NCBI RefSeq assembly: GCF_040833955.1
Contig: NZ_CP162133.1
Span: 1,758,001 to 1,822,000 of the forward strand
Origin: Leptospira sp. WS60.C2
Lineage (GTDB): Bacteria > Spirochaetota > Leptospiria > Leptospirales > Leptospiraceae
Direction: 5' to 3'
Length of the DNA stretch: 64,000 bases
Shown: positions 47,113 to 57,220 of the stretch, piece by piece
How the letters are laid out: each line of letters begins with the position of its first letter
Numbering within the stretch: position 1 is the stretch's first letter
Made by a program: the position numbers and the translations under genes
The notes under the pieces: model-generated
Database searches by the model: none
The model's input: the letters and a program-made list of their open reading frames with translations, nothing else
Told to the model about the DNA's origin: nothing

Positions 47113-48029
47113 ACTGGTTTTACGGTATTACAAGAACACTATTTCTTGTCTTTTGTCTTCGTTCTATTCTTCCCCTCGAAGCGAAACAAATTCAATTCAA
47201 TTTGGTCCCGGAACGAGAAGACATCATACAATACGAAATTGAACTTTGGAAAACTGATGATTTAGAATTAGAAATTCCATTTCGAGTCTTATCTAATCCA
47301 GGGCCTGTGAATTTATTCATTCCAGAAGGTTACGAATTCTTTCGCATTAGAGCTGTTGCCAAACGGAAGGTGCGAGGCTATTGGACGGAACTTTACAACG
47401 TGAGTCAATTTGGTAAAAAAACAAAACCAGCAGAAAAACCTATCGCGAAGATTCCAGCGAAAACGGATATCCTTGTACCGATTGCAAATGAAAAAGGAAA
47501 TCAAGATTTATATTTAACTTCGAATAAAATAAAAATATCACCGATTTCACTTGGCAAAAAAATTCAAATTCGATACAGAATCAATGGAGGAATTTGGCAA
47601 ACGTCCTCTTCACCGGAATTGGAATTTTTTAAAGATGGAAGTTATCACTTAGAATATAAGGTTACTAATGAATTGGGAATCAGTGATGGAATGCAATTAT
47701 GGGATTTCAAAGTGGACAGAACTCCGCCTAACACAGTCATTACGTTTCCAATACCCCCATTCATACAAAAAGAATATTCCTTTATAGGACCCAATTATCC
47801 AATCCAACTCAAAACAACTGATAACGGTTCTGGAGTGAGTTCCATCCGCTACCGCACTACTTGTGATGAGAATGAAACTACCGAATACTATCTCTGGAAC
47901 GATTCTACCTGGAAAGAAATCCTATCCAATTGCAAAAAAGCCATTTTGTTAGAAATCAGTGCTGTTGACCGTTTGGGTAATGAGGAATCTCCAAAAAAAA
48001 TATTCATTCATCGCACCAAACAGGACTAA
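47109..48029 (+). CDS. Exported Ig/OmpL47-like beta-rich protein
   Basis: A 306-residue protein with a signal peptide (cut after LEA, near residue 25). The C-terminal half has repeats typical of OmpL47-type Ig-like domains: WQTSSSPELEFFKDGSYHLEY, VDRTPPNTVITF and TTDNGSGVSSIRYR. The first half resembles a fibronectin-like strand domain. It sits between the LysM-FecR gene and the membrane phosphatase gene with a 4-base overlap and a 3-base gap, so the three are probably one operon. Confidence 0.68.
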   Translation: MNWFYGITRTLFLVFCLRSILPLEAKQIQFNLVPEREDIIQYEIELWKTDDLELEIPFRVLSNPGPVNLFIPEGYEFFRIRAVAKRKVRGYWTELYNVSQFGKKTKPAEKPIAKIPAKTDILVPIANEKGNQDLYLTSNKIKISPISLGKKIQIRYRINGGIWQTSSSPELEFFKDGSYHLEYKVTNELGISDGMQLWDFKVDRTPPNTVITFPIPPFIQKEYSFIGPNYPIQLKTTDNGSGVSSIRYRTTCDENETTEYYLWNDSTWKEILSNCKKAILLEISAVDRLGNEESPKKIFIHRTKQD

Positions 48030-48032
48030 TGA

Positions 48033-49946
48033 ATGAAGTTGTCGATGGATACAATCCGTAGTATCTATTCGAATTTTATTTATGTCATAAAATCAAAGTC
48101 GTTTCTAAAATTATTTCTATCTTTGGTTTTATTTATCCTTTTGCCATATTCTATCATTACCGGTAGAATGATTTACCAAGAGTACAGAGCAGCACTTGAT
48201 TGGAACCAACGATTCCAATTGATTCGAATTCAACTTTTATCCATTGATATAGAAAACCAAATCCGTAACAAAATCCAAAAAGAGTTTTCCATTCAAAAAG
48301 AGAAAAAACAACTAAATTGGACTTGGAATGATATTACGCAACTTTGTCCAACGGCTCCAATTCAGATCGATAATGAAGATCTGTTTCAGATTGTTCGATG
48401 TAAACAACAAGAAGAGTATGAATCTTATTTTCTATTTTCAGACGAAAAAGGTTTCCATTTATTTTCTACCAAATTTCTAGAAGATGAACTGTTAGATTCC
48501 CCCTTCAGTGATCCGAATGAAGGTTTATTTTTACTCAATCAAATTGGGGATTATGGAATTTCTGGTTTTATCGAAGACAATTTTTTAGTATCTGAAGACT
48601 GGAAAGAAAAAGCAAAATCATCCCTTCAAACAAATTCAAATTTGCCTACGTTAAAAGAAGTAAAAAAGGAGGACTTGGGTTTCTTTTTAGTAGGAGTTCC
48701 ACTTTACGGACTGCCATTACATTTATTCGTTGTTAGCCCAATTAATTTAGTTTTACAACCTATACTCAACTCCTTACATACCAATATTTACACTTTATTA
48801 GGAATCCTACTCTTTACTTTTGTATTTTCTGCCATCATTTCTTTAAAAGAAATTGAATCAAAACAAAAGTTAAAACTAATCTTAAATGAATTTCCTCATG
48901 CAGCCATTTTATATGACTCAAATGGAAATATCCTATTAGAGAACTCTAATATAGAAACAAAACTAAAATTATCTGATGTATTTCTATACCAGAAACCTTT
49001 TACATCTTGGTTACAAAAAGAAGTTAGAGAGTTTTTAAAGGATATCAAAGAACAAAGAAATCAGCATCAAAATTTAAGAAAAGAAGAATTCGATGTCTAT
49101 ACGAACGAAGGCAATATACTTTTACTTGAAATTACCTATCAAATTTGGCTCTTAGAAGAAAATTTTAAATTTGCAAGTGGCGCTCTCATTCTGGTACAAA
49201 ATGTAACCAATAAAAGAATGGAATTTGAAAAAGAGATGGACTATGCCAAAGATTTGCAAAAAAAATATCTTCCCAATCAAATCCAAATATTCCCACAATT
49301 AGACTATGAGATTCTGTATCGCCCCTTGATCCAAGTAGGTGGGGACTATTACGACTTCATTGATTTAGGTGATGACCGTTATATATTTGCTCTCGGAGAT
49401 GTAATCGGACATGGTGTGAAAGCTGCTATGATGATGACAGTTCTCAAAGTATTGTTCCATCAAATTGCTAAAACAGAACCAGACCCCAATAAGATCCTTT
49501 TAAAAATGAATGAAGGAATCTCTGCTCATTTTCCCGATCCCTATGCGTTTGTACCTTTTTTATTCTTACTCTTTGATTTGGGAAAGGGACGAGTCTTTTA
49601 TGGAAATGCTGGCCATCCAGGAATGGTTCATTGCACAAACGGAAGCGTTTTATGTTATGAAAAATTAAACCCGATGTTCGGAATGTTGCCAAAATTTGAA
49701 CCCAAAGTTTTGGATTTCCCAATCCAGAAAGGCGACAGATTTTATCTCTTTACAGATGGCTTAAAAGACGTGGAAAACCTGAAAAGAGAAAAGCTTTGGG
49801 AAACAGAACTTTTATCTTTTTTTGAAACCATGAAGACCAATCACATATCCCTTGTGAAACAAGAACTAGATTTTAAAATCAGATCTTACTCTGAAGGACA
49901 AACTTTATTGGATGATATCACTTGGATTGGTATCGATGTAATCTAG
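48033..49946 (+). CDS. Membrane sensor with SpoIIE-type PP2C phosphatase domain
   Basis: A 637-residue protein: one membrane helix at about 25-45, an extracytoplasmic region of about 200 residues, a second helix near 255-275, a PAS-like region near 290-390, then a SpoIIE domain to the end. The phosphatase motifs are complete: VGGDYYDFIDLG, GDVIGHGVKAAM, GNAGHPGM and LFTDGLKD. It should dephosphorylate an anti-anti-sigma partner in response to an envelope signal; no partner is seen here. Convergent with prfC with no gap. Confidence 0.88.
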   Translation: MKLSMDTIRSIYSNFIYVIKSKSFLKLFLSLVLFILLPYSIITGRMIYQEYRAALDWNQRFQLIRIQLLSIDIENQIRNKIQKEFSIQKEKKQLNWTWNDITQLCPTAPIQIDNEDLFQIVRCKQQEEYESYFLFSDEKGFHLFSTKFLEDELLDSPFSDPNEGLFLLNQIGDYGISGFIEDNFLVSEDWKEKAKSSLQTNSNLPTLKEVKKEDLGFFLVGVPLYGLPLHLFVVSPINLVLQPILNSLHTNIYTLLGILLFTFVFSAIISLKEIESKQKLKLILNEFPHAAILYDSNGNILLENSNIETKLKLSDVFLYQKPFTSWLQKEVREFLKDIKEQRNQHQNLRKEEFDVYTNEGNILLLEITYQIWLLEENFKFASGALILVQNVTNKRMEFEKEMDYAKDLQKKYLPNQIQIFPQLDYEILYRPLIQVGGDYYDFIDLGDDRYIFALGDVIGHGVKAAMMMTVLKVLFHQIAKTEPDPNKILLKMNEGISAHFPDPYAFVPFLFLLFDLGKGRVFYGNAGHPGMVHCTNGSVLCYEKLNPMFGMLPKFEPKVLDFPIQKGDRFYLFTDGLKDVENLKREKLWETELLSFFETMKTNHISLVKQELDFKIRSYSEGQTLLDDITWIGIDVI

Positions 49947-51536
49947 TTAATCTTCCAGTGGAGGATTATCTAATAGTTCAATTCCCTCATTGTTTTTATG
50001 GAAATAATTCATATCCCATTCTGTATCAAACAATAGAGCCATATTACCAAATAAATCTTCCACCAAATTCGCGTTAGAAGGTATTTTGGACCTGTCTTCT
50101 TTTTTCACCCAGCGAGAGATTCCATACGGTAAGATATGAATGGAAGTATCGGCACCATATTCATCTTTTAACCTTCTTTGAAATACTTCAAATTGTAACT
50201 TACCCATGGCACCAATGATGGGAACCCCACCACCGATCGTCCGAGAGGTGAAAAGATGCAAAATTCCTTCTTCTGCCAGTTGGTCTAAACCTTTTTTGAA
50301 GGATTTCAGTTGTAATGTGTCCTTACAGGAAATGGTAGCAAATAACTCTGGTGCAAAACTGGGAAGCGGTCGTAAAGGTGGTGTGTTTCCCGTAGACAAT
50401 ACATCACCAATCTTAAATGTTCCAGGATTTACTAAACCAATGATGTCTCCTGGATACGCTAGATCTACCGTGTTACGATCCTGTCCAAAAAAAGCAAAAC
50501 TGGAGGAAAGTTTCACTGGTTTGTCCAATCGGTTATGATTTACGTTTAATCCCCGTTCAAAGACCCCAGAACATATTCTTAAAAAAGCAATACGATCACG
50601 GTGCGCCTTATTCATGTTTGCCTGCACTTTAAAAACAAAGGCACTAAAAGGTGAATTCACTGGATCCAAATAATTTCCATCTCGGAGAGGAATGTGATCA
50701 GGACCTGGAGCAAGTTCCAAAAATTTATTTAAAAATAGTTCGATTCCAAAATTGTTCACTGCCGAACCAAAATAAACAGGAGTTTCTTTCCCGAGGAGAA
50801 AGGCATTTGTATCCACTTGTCCGATTCCGTTTACAACTAAATCAATTTGTTCCCGAAAGGCTTTTACGATTTCTTCATCAAACTGCTCATCAAGGCTTGG
50901 ATCATTGGGCCCTGCCATCCGAAACGCAGCCTTCTGTTTACCGCCAGGCGTACGGTCAAATAAGTATAAATTTTCATCACGAAGGTCATATACCCCTTTG
51001 AAATCAAAACCGGTCCCAAGGGGCCATACATCGGGAACTGCTTTGATTCCGAGAACCTTCTCAATTTCATCGAGTAACTCATACAAATCCTTTGTCGGAC
51101 GGTCCATCTTATTGATAAAAGTGATGATCGGAATTCCCCGATCTCGACAGACTCGGAATAACTTGATGGTTTGTGGCTCCACCCCCTTTCCGGCATCTAA
51201 CACCATGACGGCGGTATCCGCGGCCATGAGCGTACGATAGGTGTCCTCTGAAAAGTCCTCATGACCTGGAGTATCGAGTAAGTTGAGGATGTGGTCTTTG
51301 TATTCAAATTGCAGAGCAGCAGAGGTAATGGAAATACCCCGTTCTTTCTCCATAGCCATCCAATCAGAAGTGGCTGATTTCCCTTCCTTTTTGGCTTTCA
51401 CAGCCCCTGCTAGCTGAATGGCGCCCCCGTATAGGAGTAATTTCTCTGTAAGTGTGGTTTTTCCCGCATCGGGATGGGCAATGATGGCAAAGGTTTTACG
51501 ACGCTTTACTTCTTTTTCGATGGTTTCAGGGGACAT
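49947..51536 (-). CDS. prfC: Peptide chain release factor 3
   Basis: RF3 is a GTPase that recycles RF1/RF2 after termination. The 529-residue protein has AHPDAGKTTLTEKLLL, RGISITSAA, DTPGHEDFSEDTYRTL and NKMDRP in its G domain, then the RF3 domains with ending FGNMALLFDTEWDMNYF. Length is standard. It is divergent from the NHL-repeat gene. Confidence 0.96.
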   Translation of the reverse strand: MSPETIEKEVKRRKTFAIIAHPDAGKTTLTEKLLLYGGAIQLAGAVKAKKEGKSATSDWMAMEKERGISITSAALQFEYKDHILNLLDTPGHEDFSEDTYRTLMAADTAVMVLDAGKGVEPQTIKLFRVCRDRGIPIITFINKMDRPTKDLYELLDEIEKVLGIKAVPDVWPLGTGFDFKGVYDLRDENLYLFDRTPGGKQKAAFRMAGPNDPSLDEQFDEEIVKAFREQIDLVVNGIGQVDTNAFLLGKETPVYFGSAVNNFGIELFLNKFLELAPGPDHIPLRDGNYLDPVNSPFSAFVFKVQANMNKAHRDRIAFLRICSGVFERGLNVNHNRLDKPVKLSSSFAFFGQDRNTVDLAYPGDIIGLVNPGTFKIGDVLSTGNTPPLRPLPSFAPELFATISCKDTLQLKSFKKGLDQLAEEGILHLFTSRTIGGGVPIIGAMGKLQFEVFQRRLKDEYGADTSIHILPYGISRWVKKEDRSKIPSNANLVEDLFGNMALLFDTEWDMNYFHKNNEGIELLDNPPLED

Positions 51537-51617
51537 AATGACTATTCCATGTTGTCGAATTTGGCGAATCTGTCGAGAATAAAGAAAGAGTTAGGAATTC
51601 AATCCACAAGGAAGGGG

Positions 51618-51645
51618 TTGACTTCTTAATTATGTCCCATTAAAT
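51618..51645 (+). promoter_or_regulatory. Candidate promoter for the NHL-repeat gene
   Basis: TTGACT (51618-51623) and TTAAAT (51640-51645) lie 16 bases apart in the gap between prfC and the gene at 51668. The ribosome site GAGGGG follows at about 51656. Confidence 0.45.
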
Positions 51646-51667
51646 TGGGGGACAGAGGGGAAGTTTT

Positions 51668-53701
51668 TTGCGAAAGTTTGTATCCATCATCTTTCTATTA
51701 GTCTGCACCCAAATCTTTCCTCTAGACTTTCCCAACTTTTCCCTAGGGGAAGAGAATGCCAAGGAAGAATTCAAGCGCGGTCTCACTTATAAGAATCTGA
51801 GGGAGTATTCTGCAGCTAAGGAACGATTCCAAAAAGCTGTTAATTTGAAAAAGGATTTCCATCTTGCAAGATTGGAACTTGCCAACAACTACTATCTATT
51901 AGGCGAATGGGAAGAAGCATTAGATGAATTAGAAATTCTTGCTTCCAAAGCCAAAAATGACCTGCTCATTACAAATAAAATTGAAACCCTACGTCTTGCA
52001 ATCGCTGGGGGAATTACAGAAAAAGAAAGAATTTATTTTAAAACCATTGAAGGGGATTCTATTCGTGGTTATCGTTTTCGAAATCCAGTCGACATCACAT
52101 TCGATGAAGAGGGAAATTTTTATGTAGCTGGATTTGATACATCCAATGTAATAAAATTTAATGCGGAAGGAACTCCAATCTCCAATTGGAGAGGTGGAAT
52201 CACTCGGAAATTAGAAAGACCTGTATCTTTACAGTATCAAAACCAAAAAGTTTATATCGCAGACTTTTCTCGTGACGAGATTTTGGTGTTTGATCTGAAT
52301 GGTAGTTTTCTTTTTTCAATCGGTAGCACTGGAAAAGGTCCAGGACAATTCCGAGGCCCCTCTTCTATTTGTTTTGATTCTAGCGGCAATCTATACGTTG
52401 CCGATTCTGGGAATAGTCGAATTCAAAAATTCAATGCGAAAGGACAGTTTGTATTAGAAATTGTTGGTATTGGTAATTCAAAGTTAATCAATCCATCTGG
52501 AGTTACTACATATCAAAACAAACTCTATGTAGTCGATAAAGACAAATTGCAAGTTTTGATTTTTGACGGTGATGGAAACACTCTCGAAACCATCACGAAA
52601 GCGGAATGGAAAAAACCTCGCAATATCAGAATTTTAGAAAATCAAATTTTTCTAACGGATGAATTGACTGGGATTTGGACATACTCTCTATTGAATGGGG
52701 AATGGACTCAACTTCCAAAATTTCGTGATAAAAAAGGTGTTTACCGAGTTTTGTTCCGTCCGTTTTCAACAAATATCGATGTTACTGGAAGTTTATATTT
52801 TGTAGATTTTGGGAAACATAGAATTGATATATTTTCTCAGAAGAACAATTTATTATCCAATTTGGATTTAAAAATCGAATCCATCGATACTTCTGATTTC
52901 CCAAACATTCATATTTATACTCGAGTTAAAAATAGAGCAGGAAAAGAATTAGTCGGCATTGACCGATTGAGTTTCCGTATCTTTGAAAATGATAACATGA
53001 CTCCCCTATTTTCATTGGCAAACAAAAACAAAATCAATGAAAGGCTTCACATCGCCATGGTATTCGAAAATAGCGATAGCCTAAAAAAAGGGAAACTCAA
53101 TCTAGAAGATGGTCTTTTTCCTCTTTTTCGTTCATTGCATGAAGACGATCATATCACTCTTTATAGAGCAGGTAAAGATAGCCAACTCATATTGCCAGAC
53201 ACAGTTTCTTTAAGAGACATTCTTGCAAAAATCAGAGATAGCCAAGCCGAGGAGAAATATAATTTTGGAAAAGCAAGTATCGCTGCTTTAAAAAAATTAT
53301 CCATGGAAACTGGTCCAAAAGCGTTGGTTTATTTAGTATCAAAAGAAGCGAAAGAAGATAGTTTTTACCAATACCAAAAATCAAGGATTGTCGCTTATGC
53401 TAAAGCGCATTCTATCCCAATTTATGTATTAACAACAAACGGAAATCCTTCATTTGAAGAGTCTTGGACAGATATTACTGCACCTACAAATGGTAAATAC
53501 ATTTTCTTAGATGGTGAAGGAGAGGAACGTGACTTATACAAATTATTAAGATCACACCTAGACTATCGTTACATCCTTTCTTATAAGACAGACACAAACC
53601 CAGATCTAATTAATCGATACATTAAAATTGGAATTGGAGTCAACCATCGTGGTGTCAAAGGACGAGATGAAGGAGGTTATTTTGTTCCAGAGCCTCGTTA
53701 A
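51668..53701 (+). CDS. Exported TPR-NHL propeller protein with vWA-like C-terminus
   Basis: A 677-residue protein. A signal peptide (to about residue 19) is followed by two to three TPR units (FKRGLTYKNLREYSAAKERFQKA). NHL repeats come next, seen as FRNPVDITFDEEGNFYVAG and FRGPSSICFDSSGNLYVADSGNSRIQKF (residues 130-400). The C-terminal 250 residues look like a vWA-type domain. Start is TTG 51668 with GAGGGG upstream. It overlaps the next gene by 20 bases. Function unknown; the parts suggest a periplasmic scaffold. Confidence 0.72.
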   Translation: MRKFVSIIFLLVCTQIFPLDFPNFSLGEENAKEEFKRGLTYKNLREYSAAKERFQKAVNLKKDFHLARLELANNYYLLGEWEEALDELEILASKAKNDLLITNKIETLRLAIAGGITEKERIYFKTIEGDSIRGYRFRNPVDITFDEEGNFYVAGFDTSNVIKFNAEGTPISNWRGGITRKLERPVSLQYQNQKVYIADFSRDEILVFDLNGSFLFSIGSTGKGPGQFRGPSSICFDSSGNLYVADSGNSRIQKFNAKGQFVLEIVGIGNSKLINPSGVTTYQNKLYVVDKDKLQVLIFDGDGNTLETITKAEWKKPRNIRILENQIFLTDELTGIWTYSLLNGEWTQLPKFRDKKGVYRVLFRPFSTNIDVTGSLYFVDFGKHRIDIFSQKNNLLSNLDLKIESIDTSDFPNIHIYTRVKNRAGKELVGIDRLSFRIFENDNMTPLFSLANKNKINERLHIAMVFENSDSLKKGKLNLEDGLFPLFRSLHEDDHITLYRAGKDSQLILPDTVSLRDILAKIRDSQAEEKYNFGKASIAALKKLSMETGPKALVYLVSKEAKEDSFYQYQKSRIVAYAKAHSIPIYVLTTNGNPSFEESWTDITAPTNGKYIFLDGEGEERDLYKLLRSHLDYRYILSYKTDTNPDLINRYIKIGIGVNHRGVKGRDEGGYFVPEPR

Positions 53702-55694
53702 TCGAAAGACAAAACTACTTTCCCTATTTGTGCTCTTCGTTTTCACGAACGTAATGTTAGCAGAAACATCAGCGTTAGAAGACATCGCGGAAGCAAAAGT
53801 GTTTCAAGCAGGGAACAATTGCAGAAAAGCCATTTCTCTCTTTCAATCTGCTCTGCAAAAAAACAGAAATTCTATCGAAGCAAAACTTGGGATTGCCAAT
53901 TGTAGCTTTCAACTTGGTTCTTACAAAGAAAGTAAGAAGTTTTATTTAGAAATTTTACAGAGAGAAAACAAGTATATTCCTGCAGTCACAGGATTATCTG
54001 AAATTTATTTAATTGAGGATGATTTTAAATCGATTAACACTCTCATCCAACCATTGTTAACTGAATTTCCCAATCACACTGGTTTACGAATCACAGAAGC
54101 TAAAACACTTCTAAAGCAAGGAAAAGTAGATTCAGCATTGTATAAAATTAAAAATTTAGTAGAGAAACTTGACGAACCTTCTGATCTATTGCGCATGTTA
54201 GCAGAATTGCATTTTTCCAAAAAGGAATATGATAATGCATATCGCATCATCGATCACTATACCAAAAAGGAACCGAATGATCCGGCAGGATTTGCTTTCA
54301 AAGCGAAGGTTTTATTGTATGAAAATTATTTTCGACCTAGCGCCTTACTCAATATATTACCTAGTGTCAAAGAGTCTCTTGAAAATGCTTTAAATTTAGA
54401 TTCGAAACATGAAGAAGCAAGATTTTATCTCGTGTATCACGACCTCATTCTATCAAATGCGACAGTTGACAAAGAATTAAAACGAAAAGCATTTAAAGCG
54501 ATTTATGAATTAGCAAGGGAGTTTCCAGAAAATCAACTCTATCATAGTTTGGAGGCCAATCTTGCCTGGGAACTTGGAGAAACAAAATTTGCTTCCTATC
54601 ACTACAGACGTGCGCTCAGTCTAGACGACTTAGATGAAATCTTACGTTTCGAAGCAGAGGAATATGCAATTTCTTCGGAAAAAGAAGAAGCAAAACTCCG
54701 TCGTGAATTAGGCGACTATAGAAGAGATCGGTTTTACTCTGAAAAACATTCCTTATATCACAAAAGTAGTCTTTTCCATTTGTTTCGTGCAAGAGATTTA
54801 AGTGCACAAACTCCAATCATCAGAAAGGAACTATTAGAATTTTACAACCAGTCAGGTGATGCAGTTAAATATACAAATTTGTTGTTAAAACTCCGTGAAG
54901 AAGACCCTAAATCTTTCAAACTTCAAAACAAATTAGAATTTGTGATTAAAAATTTAAAGGCATCGATAGAGTTCAAAGAAGGTTATCTGCAAATAGAGCC
55001 AAATTCAGTTTTGGATCAATCTGTTCGATATACCCCGGAAGTATATGTATTTGATTTAGAATCAATTGCCCCCTTTCCTTATCATCTACAAGCAGGTAGA
55101 CTGTTTGGAGAAACAATTCGTTACCAATTGAAACATATGCTCTCGGTAAGAGTCGTGGAAGGCAATGAATACAATCAAATCCGAAATCTTTTAAAAGAAT
55201 CTAGTTATCATCCATTTTCTGGAACCATTCCTTTCAGCATCGACAACCTACACCATCTCGATCAAAAAAGAAGGAACCTTACCAAAATCAGATTTGTGAT
55301 ACATGGACGATATCAAATTGAAAATGGTGACATCAAGTTTGAAATATCAGTGTACGATCGTAATCAATTAAAAGATATTGCTACGTGGAAAACAAACCAA
55401 AGAGGTAGAGACAGTTTACCTACGATTGTACATCGAATCGCGGAAAGAATCAAAAATACTTTGCCAATCGAAGGTAAGATCCTCAAGGTAAAAAAAGAGG
55501 AAGTAATTGTCTCCCTTGGTAAAGATGATGGATTAAAGTCGGATTCAAAACTTCTCTTCCAACGAAAAGGAAAAACATTATTTGAAGGTGAAATTTTAAG
55601 TTTAGGAAAATCAATTGCAAGCATCAAACCCAAACAACGAGGTTGGGAGAAGGAACTTGCTACTGGTGATGATGTGGTAATTTCAAAGGACTGA
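53682..55694 (+). CDS. Exported TPR protein with TolB/FlgT-like C-terminal region
   Basis: About 670 residues: signal peptide (LLSLFVLFVFTNVMLA), ten or so TPR units over residues 30-420, then a beta-rich end resembling the region of lipoproteins like FlgT or CsgG-type proteins (VIVSLGKDDGLKSDSKLLF). The start is TTG 53682, five bases after a full AAGGAGG ribosome site; ATG 53667 has none. It is translationally linked to the NHL gene. Its last 35 bases are antisense to the gene at 55660. Confidence 0.68.
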   Translation: MFQSLVNRKTKLLSLFVLFVFTNVMLAETSALEDIAEAKVFQAGNNCRKAISLFQSALQKNRNSIEAKLGIANCSFQLGSYKESKKFYLEILQRENKYIPAVTGLSEIYLIEDDFKSINTLIQPLLTEFPNHTGLRITEAKTLLKQGKVDSALYKIKNLVEKLDEPSDLLRMLAELHFSKKEYDNAYRIIDHYTKKEPNDPAGFAFKAKVLLYENYFRPSALLNILPSVKESLENALNLDSKHEEARFYLVYHDLILSNATVDKELKRKAFKAIYELAREFPENQLYHSLEANLAWELGETKFASYHYRRALSLDDLDEILRFEAEEYAISSEKEEAKLRRELGDYRRDRFYSEKHSLYHKSSLFHLFRARDLSAQTPIIRKELLEFYNQSGDAVKYTNLLLKLREEDPKSFKLQNKLEFVIKNLKASIEFKEGYLQIEPNSVLDQSVRYTPEVYVFDLESIAPFPYHLQAGRLFGETIRYQLKHMLSVRVVEGNEYNQIRNLLKESSYHPFSGTIPFSIDNLHHLDQKRRNLTKIRFVIHGRYQIENGDIKFEISVYDRNQLKDIATWKTNQRGRDSLPTIVHRIAERIKNTLPIEGKILKVKKEEVIVSLGKDDGLKSDSKLLFQRKGKTLFEGEILSLGKSIASIKPKQRGWEKELATGDDVVISKD

Positions 55695-56235
55695 AATAAA
55701 AAGAAGAAAAGTAAGTAAGAAACATTTCCGAAATTCGCTCTTCTTTCTCCTTCGTTAAATCTTTAATCTCCAGTTGGCAAATGGATCCCTTCATATAAAT
55801 AGAAAGCACATTTTCTTTTAGAAAGCAGGAACGAAGGATTGGTAACAATTTTTGATAGTCTTTAGGTTCTAAATACAATTCCTCTTTTGAAAAAACATAA
55901 TTTGATTGGAGTCTGTGTATATTAGGTTTAGATGTGTCTTTCCATTCTAAATCCACATTGGGATAGAAGAGAATATTTCCCTCTTGAAAACGGAACTCCC
56001 CATTTCCTAAAGTCTTTTCGGTGTTGTTGTCTTCAAAACGAATCAGACTTCTATCTGTCTCTGATCGATCGAGAAAACTTACCTGCACTTCCGCTCTAGC
56101 ATTTGGCTTTTGGACAAGCCGAACAAACAAAACCTGCTCTTTTCCTTGTTTTCTGGACTCGGATAGGATACGATTTTCTGTTTCTTTGTCCCATATAGGA
56201 GATTGTTTCTTCTTTTTCTGAAAAAAGCGTATCAT
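55660..56235 (-). CDS. Uncharacterised small soluble protein
   Basis: A 191-residue protein with no signal, starting with a very basic stretch (FFQKKKKQSP). Beta-strands and charged helices alternate; near the end is KDLTKEKEERISEMF, then an His-rich tail (LPHHHQ). No family recognised. It overlaps the TPR gene end by 35 bases in antisense. Confidence 0.6.
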   Translation of the reverse strand: MIRFFQKKKKQSPIWDKETENRILSESRKQGKEQVLFVRLVQKPNARAEVQVSFLDRSETDRSLIRFEDNNTEKTLGNGEFRFQEGNILFYPNVDLEWKDTSKPNIHRLQSNYVFSKEELYLEPKDYQKLLPILRSCFLKENVLSIYMKGSICQLEIKDLTKEKEERISEMFLTYFSSFYFSPLKLPHHHQ

Positions 56236-56262
56236 ATTGTATCATTCCACCTTCTAACTCAT

Positions 56263-56754
56263 ATGGACACTTTCAAATTCCAATCTAAATTCCCAGTAAC
56301 AAAAGAAGCATTGTTCCAATTCCATGAAGAGCCTATTGGATTTACCACCTTGATGCAAGCAAACAAAGGAATCCGAGTGATCCAAAAACCAAACTCAATC
56401 GCTGTTGGAGAGACTGCGATCTTAAAAGTTCCGATCCTACCGTTTCTCTATGTCACTTGGATTGCGAAACATACCAAGTATGAAAAAAATACACTCTTCC
56501 AGGATAACCAAGAAAAAGGACCATTTCTAAGATTCTGTCACACTCACCGTTTCTTAGACGCTAAAGAAGATAAGAATCAATCCATTCTTTCTGATGAAAT
56601 CGAAATTGATTTTTATGTTTGGCCAATTTCAAAATACTTTTTATATCCACTTTTGTATTTAATGTTTCGAAAACGGCACAAAGTAACGGCAAATTATTTC
56701 AAAGTCAAACACGAGTTAATTTTTAGCGGGTATACGAGATCCATAATCAATTAA
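56263..56754 (+). CDS. SRPBCC/START-like ligand-binding protein
   Basis: A 163-residue protein whose beginning (KFQSKFPVTKEALFQFHEEPIGFTTLM) matches the first strand and helices of the SRPBCC fold, in which a helix-grip pocket binds lipids or polyketides. The end has a hydrophobic helix (FLYPLLYLMF). ATG 56263 gives a start that fits the fold; a longer start at 56203 does not. It is convergent with mgsA, overlapping by 39 bases. Confidence 0.68.
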   Translation: MDTFKFQSKFPVTKEALFQFHEEPIGFTTLMQANKGIRVIQKPNSIAVGETAILKVPILPFLYVTWIAKHTKYEKNTLFQDNQEKGPFLRFCHTHRFLDAKEDKNQSILSDEIEIDFYVWPISKYFLYPLLYLMFRKRHKVTANYFKVKHELIFSGYTRSIIN

Positions 56755-57171
56755 TTGTCGATTGTATTCTTTATCCATGAGTGGTGATGAGATTAAAAAA
56801 TCAGCACTGGATCTGTTGCACGCCATTGGTATATTATACAATACGGCAATTCGTAAAAGTGCTTTCACATCAGGGTCGTGTGGTTGTGCTGATAACGGAT
56901 CCCAAAAGAAAACCATAAAATCAATGGAGTCTTCCACAATCTTTGCTCCAATTTGTTGGTCACCACCCAAAGGTCCTGAAATGAACCGAAACACTGGTAA
57001 GCCAATTTGTTCATGAATCAATTTACCCGTGGTGCCTGTGGCGGAAAGATGGTGTTTGCTTAATGTACCTTTGTTGAATTTTACCCAATCGAGAAGATCT
57101 TCTTTTCTATTGTCATGTGCTATGAGAACGATCTTTTTGGTTGTTTCCATTTTTCTCTGAATTAATGCCAT
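56716..57171 (-). CDS. mgsA: Methylglyoxal synthase
   Basis: MgsA turns dihydroxyacetone phosphate into methylglyoxal and phosphate, a bypass that relieves phosphate or sugar stress. The 151-residue protein has LIAHDNRKEDL, the phosphate loop SATGTTG, the catalytic Asp in SGPLGGDQQIGA, and FFWDPLSAQPHDPDVKALLR. An ATG seven codons in (57150) could also start it. Its end overlaps the SRPBCC gene by 39 bases in antisense. Confidence 0.93.
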   Translation of the reverse strand: MALIQRKMETTKKIVLIAHDNRKEDLLDWVKFNKGTLSKHHLSATGTTGKLIHEQIGLPVFRFISGPLGGDQQIGAKIVEDSIDFMVFFWDPLSAQPHDPDVKALLRIAVLYNIPMACNRSSADFLISSPLMDKEYNRQLIDYGSRIPAKN

Positions 57172-57220
57172 AATTTGATAGTTCTTGCCAAGATCTAGGA
57201 TTCAAGGAAAGTTTCCCTAA

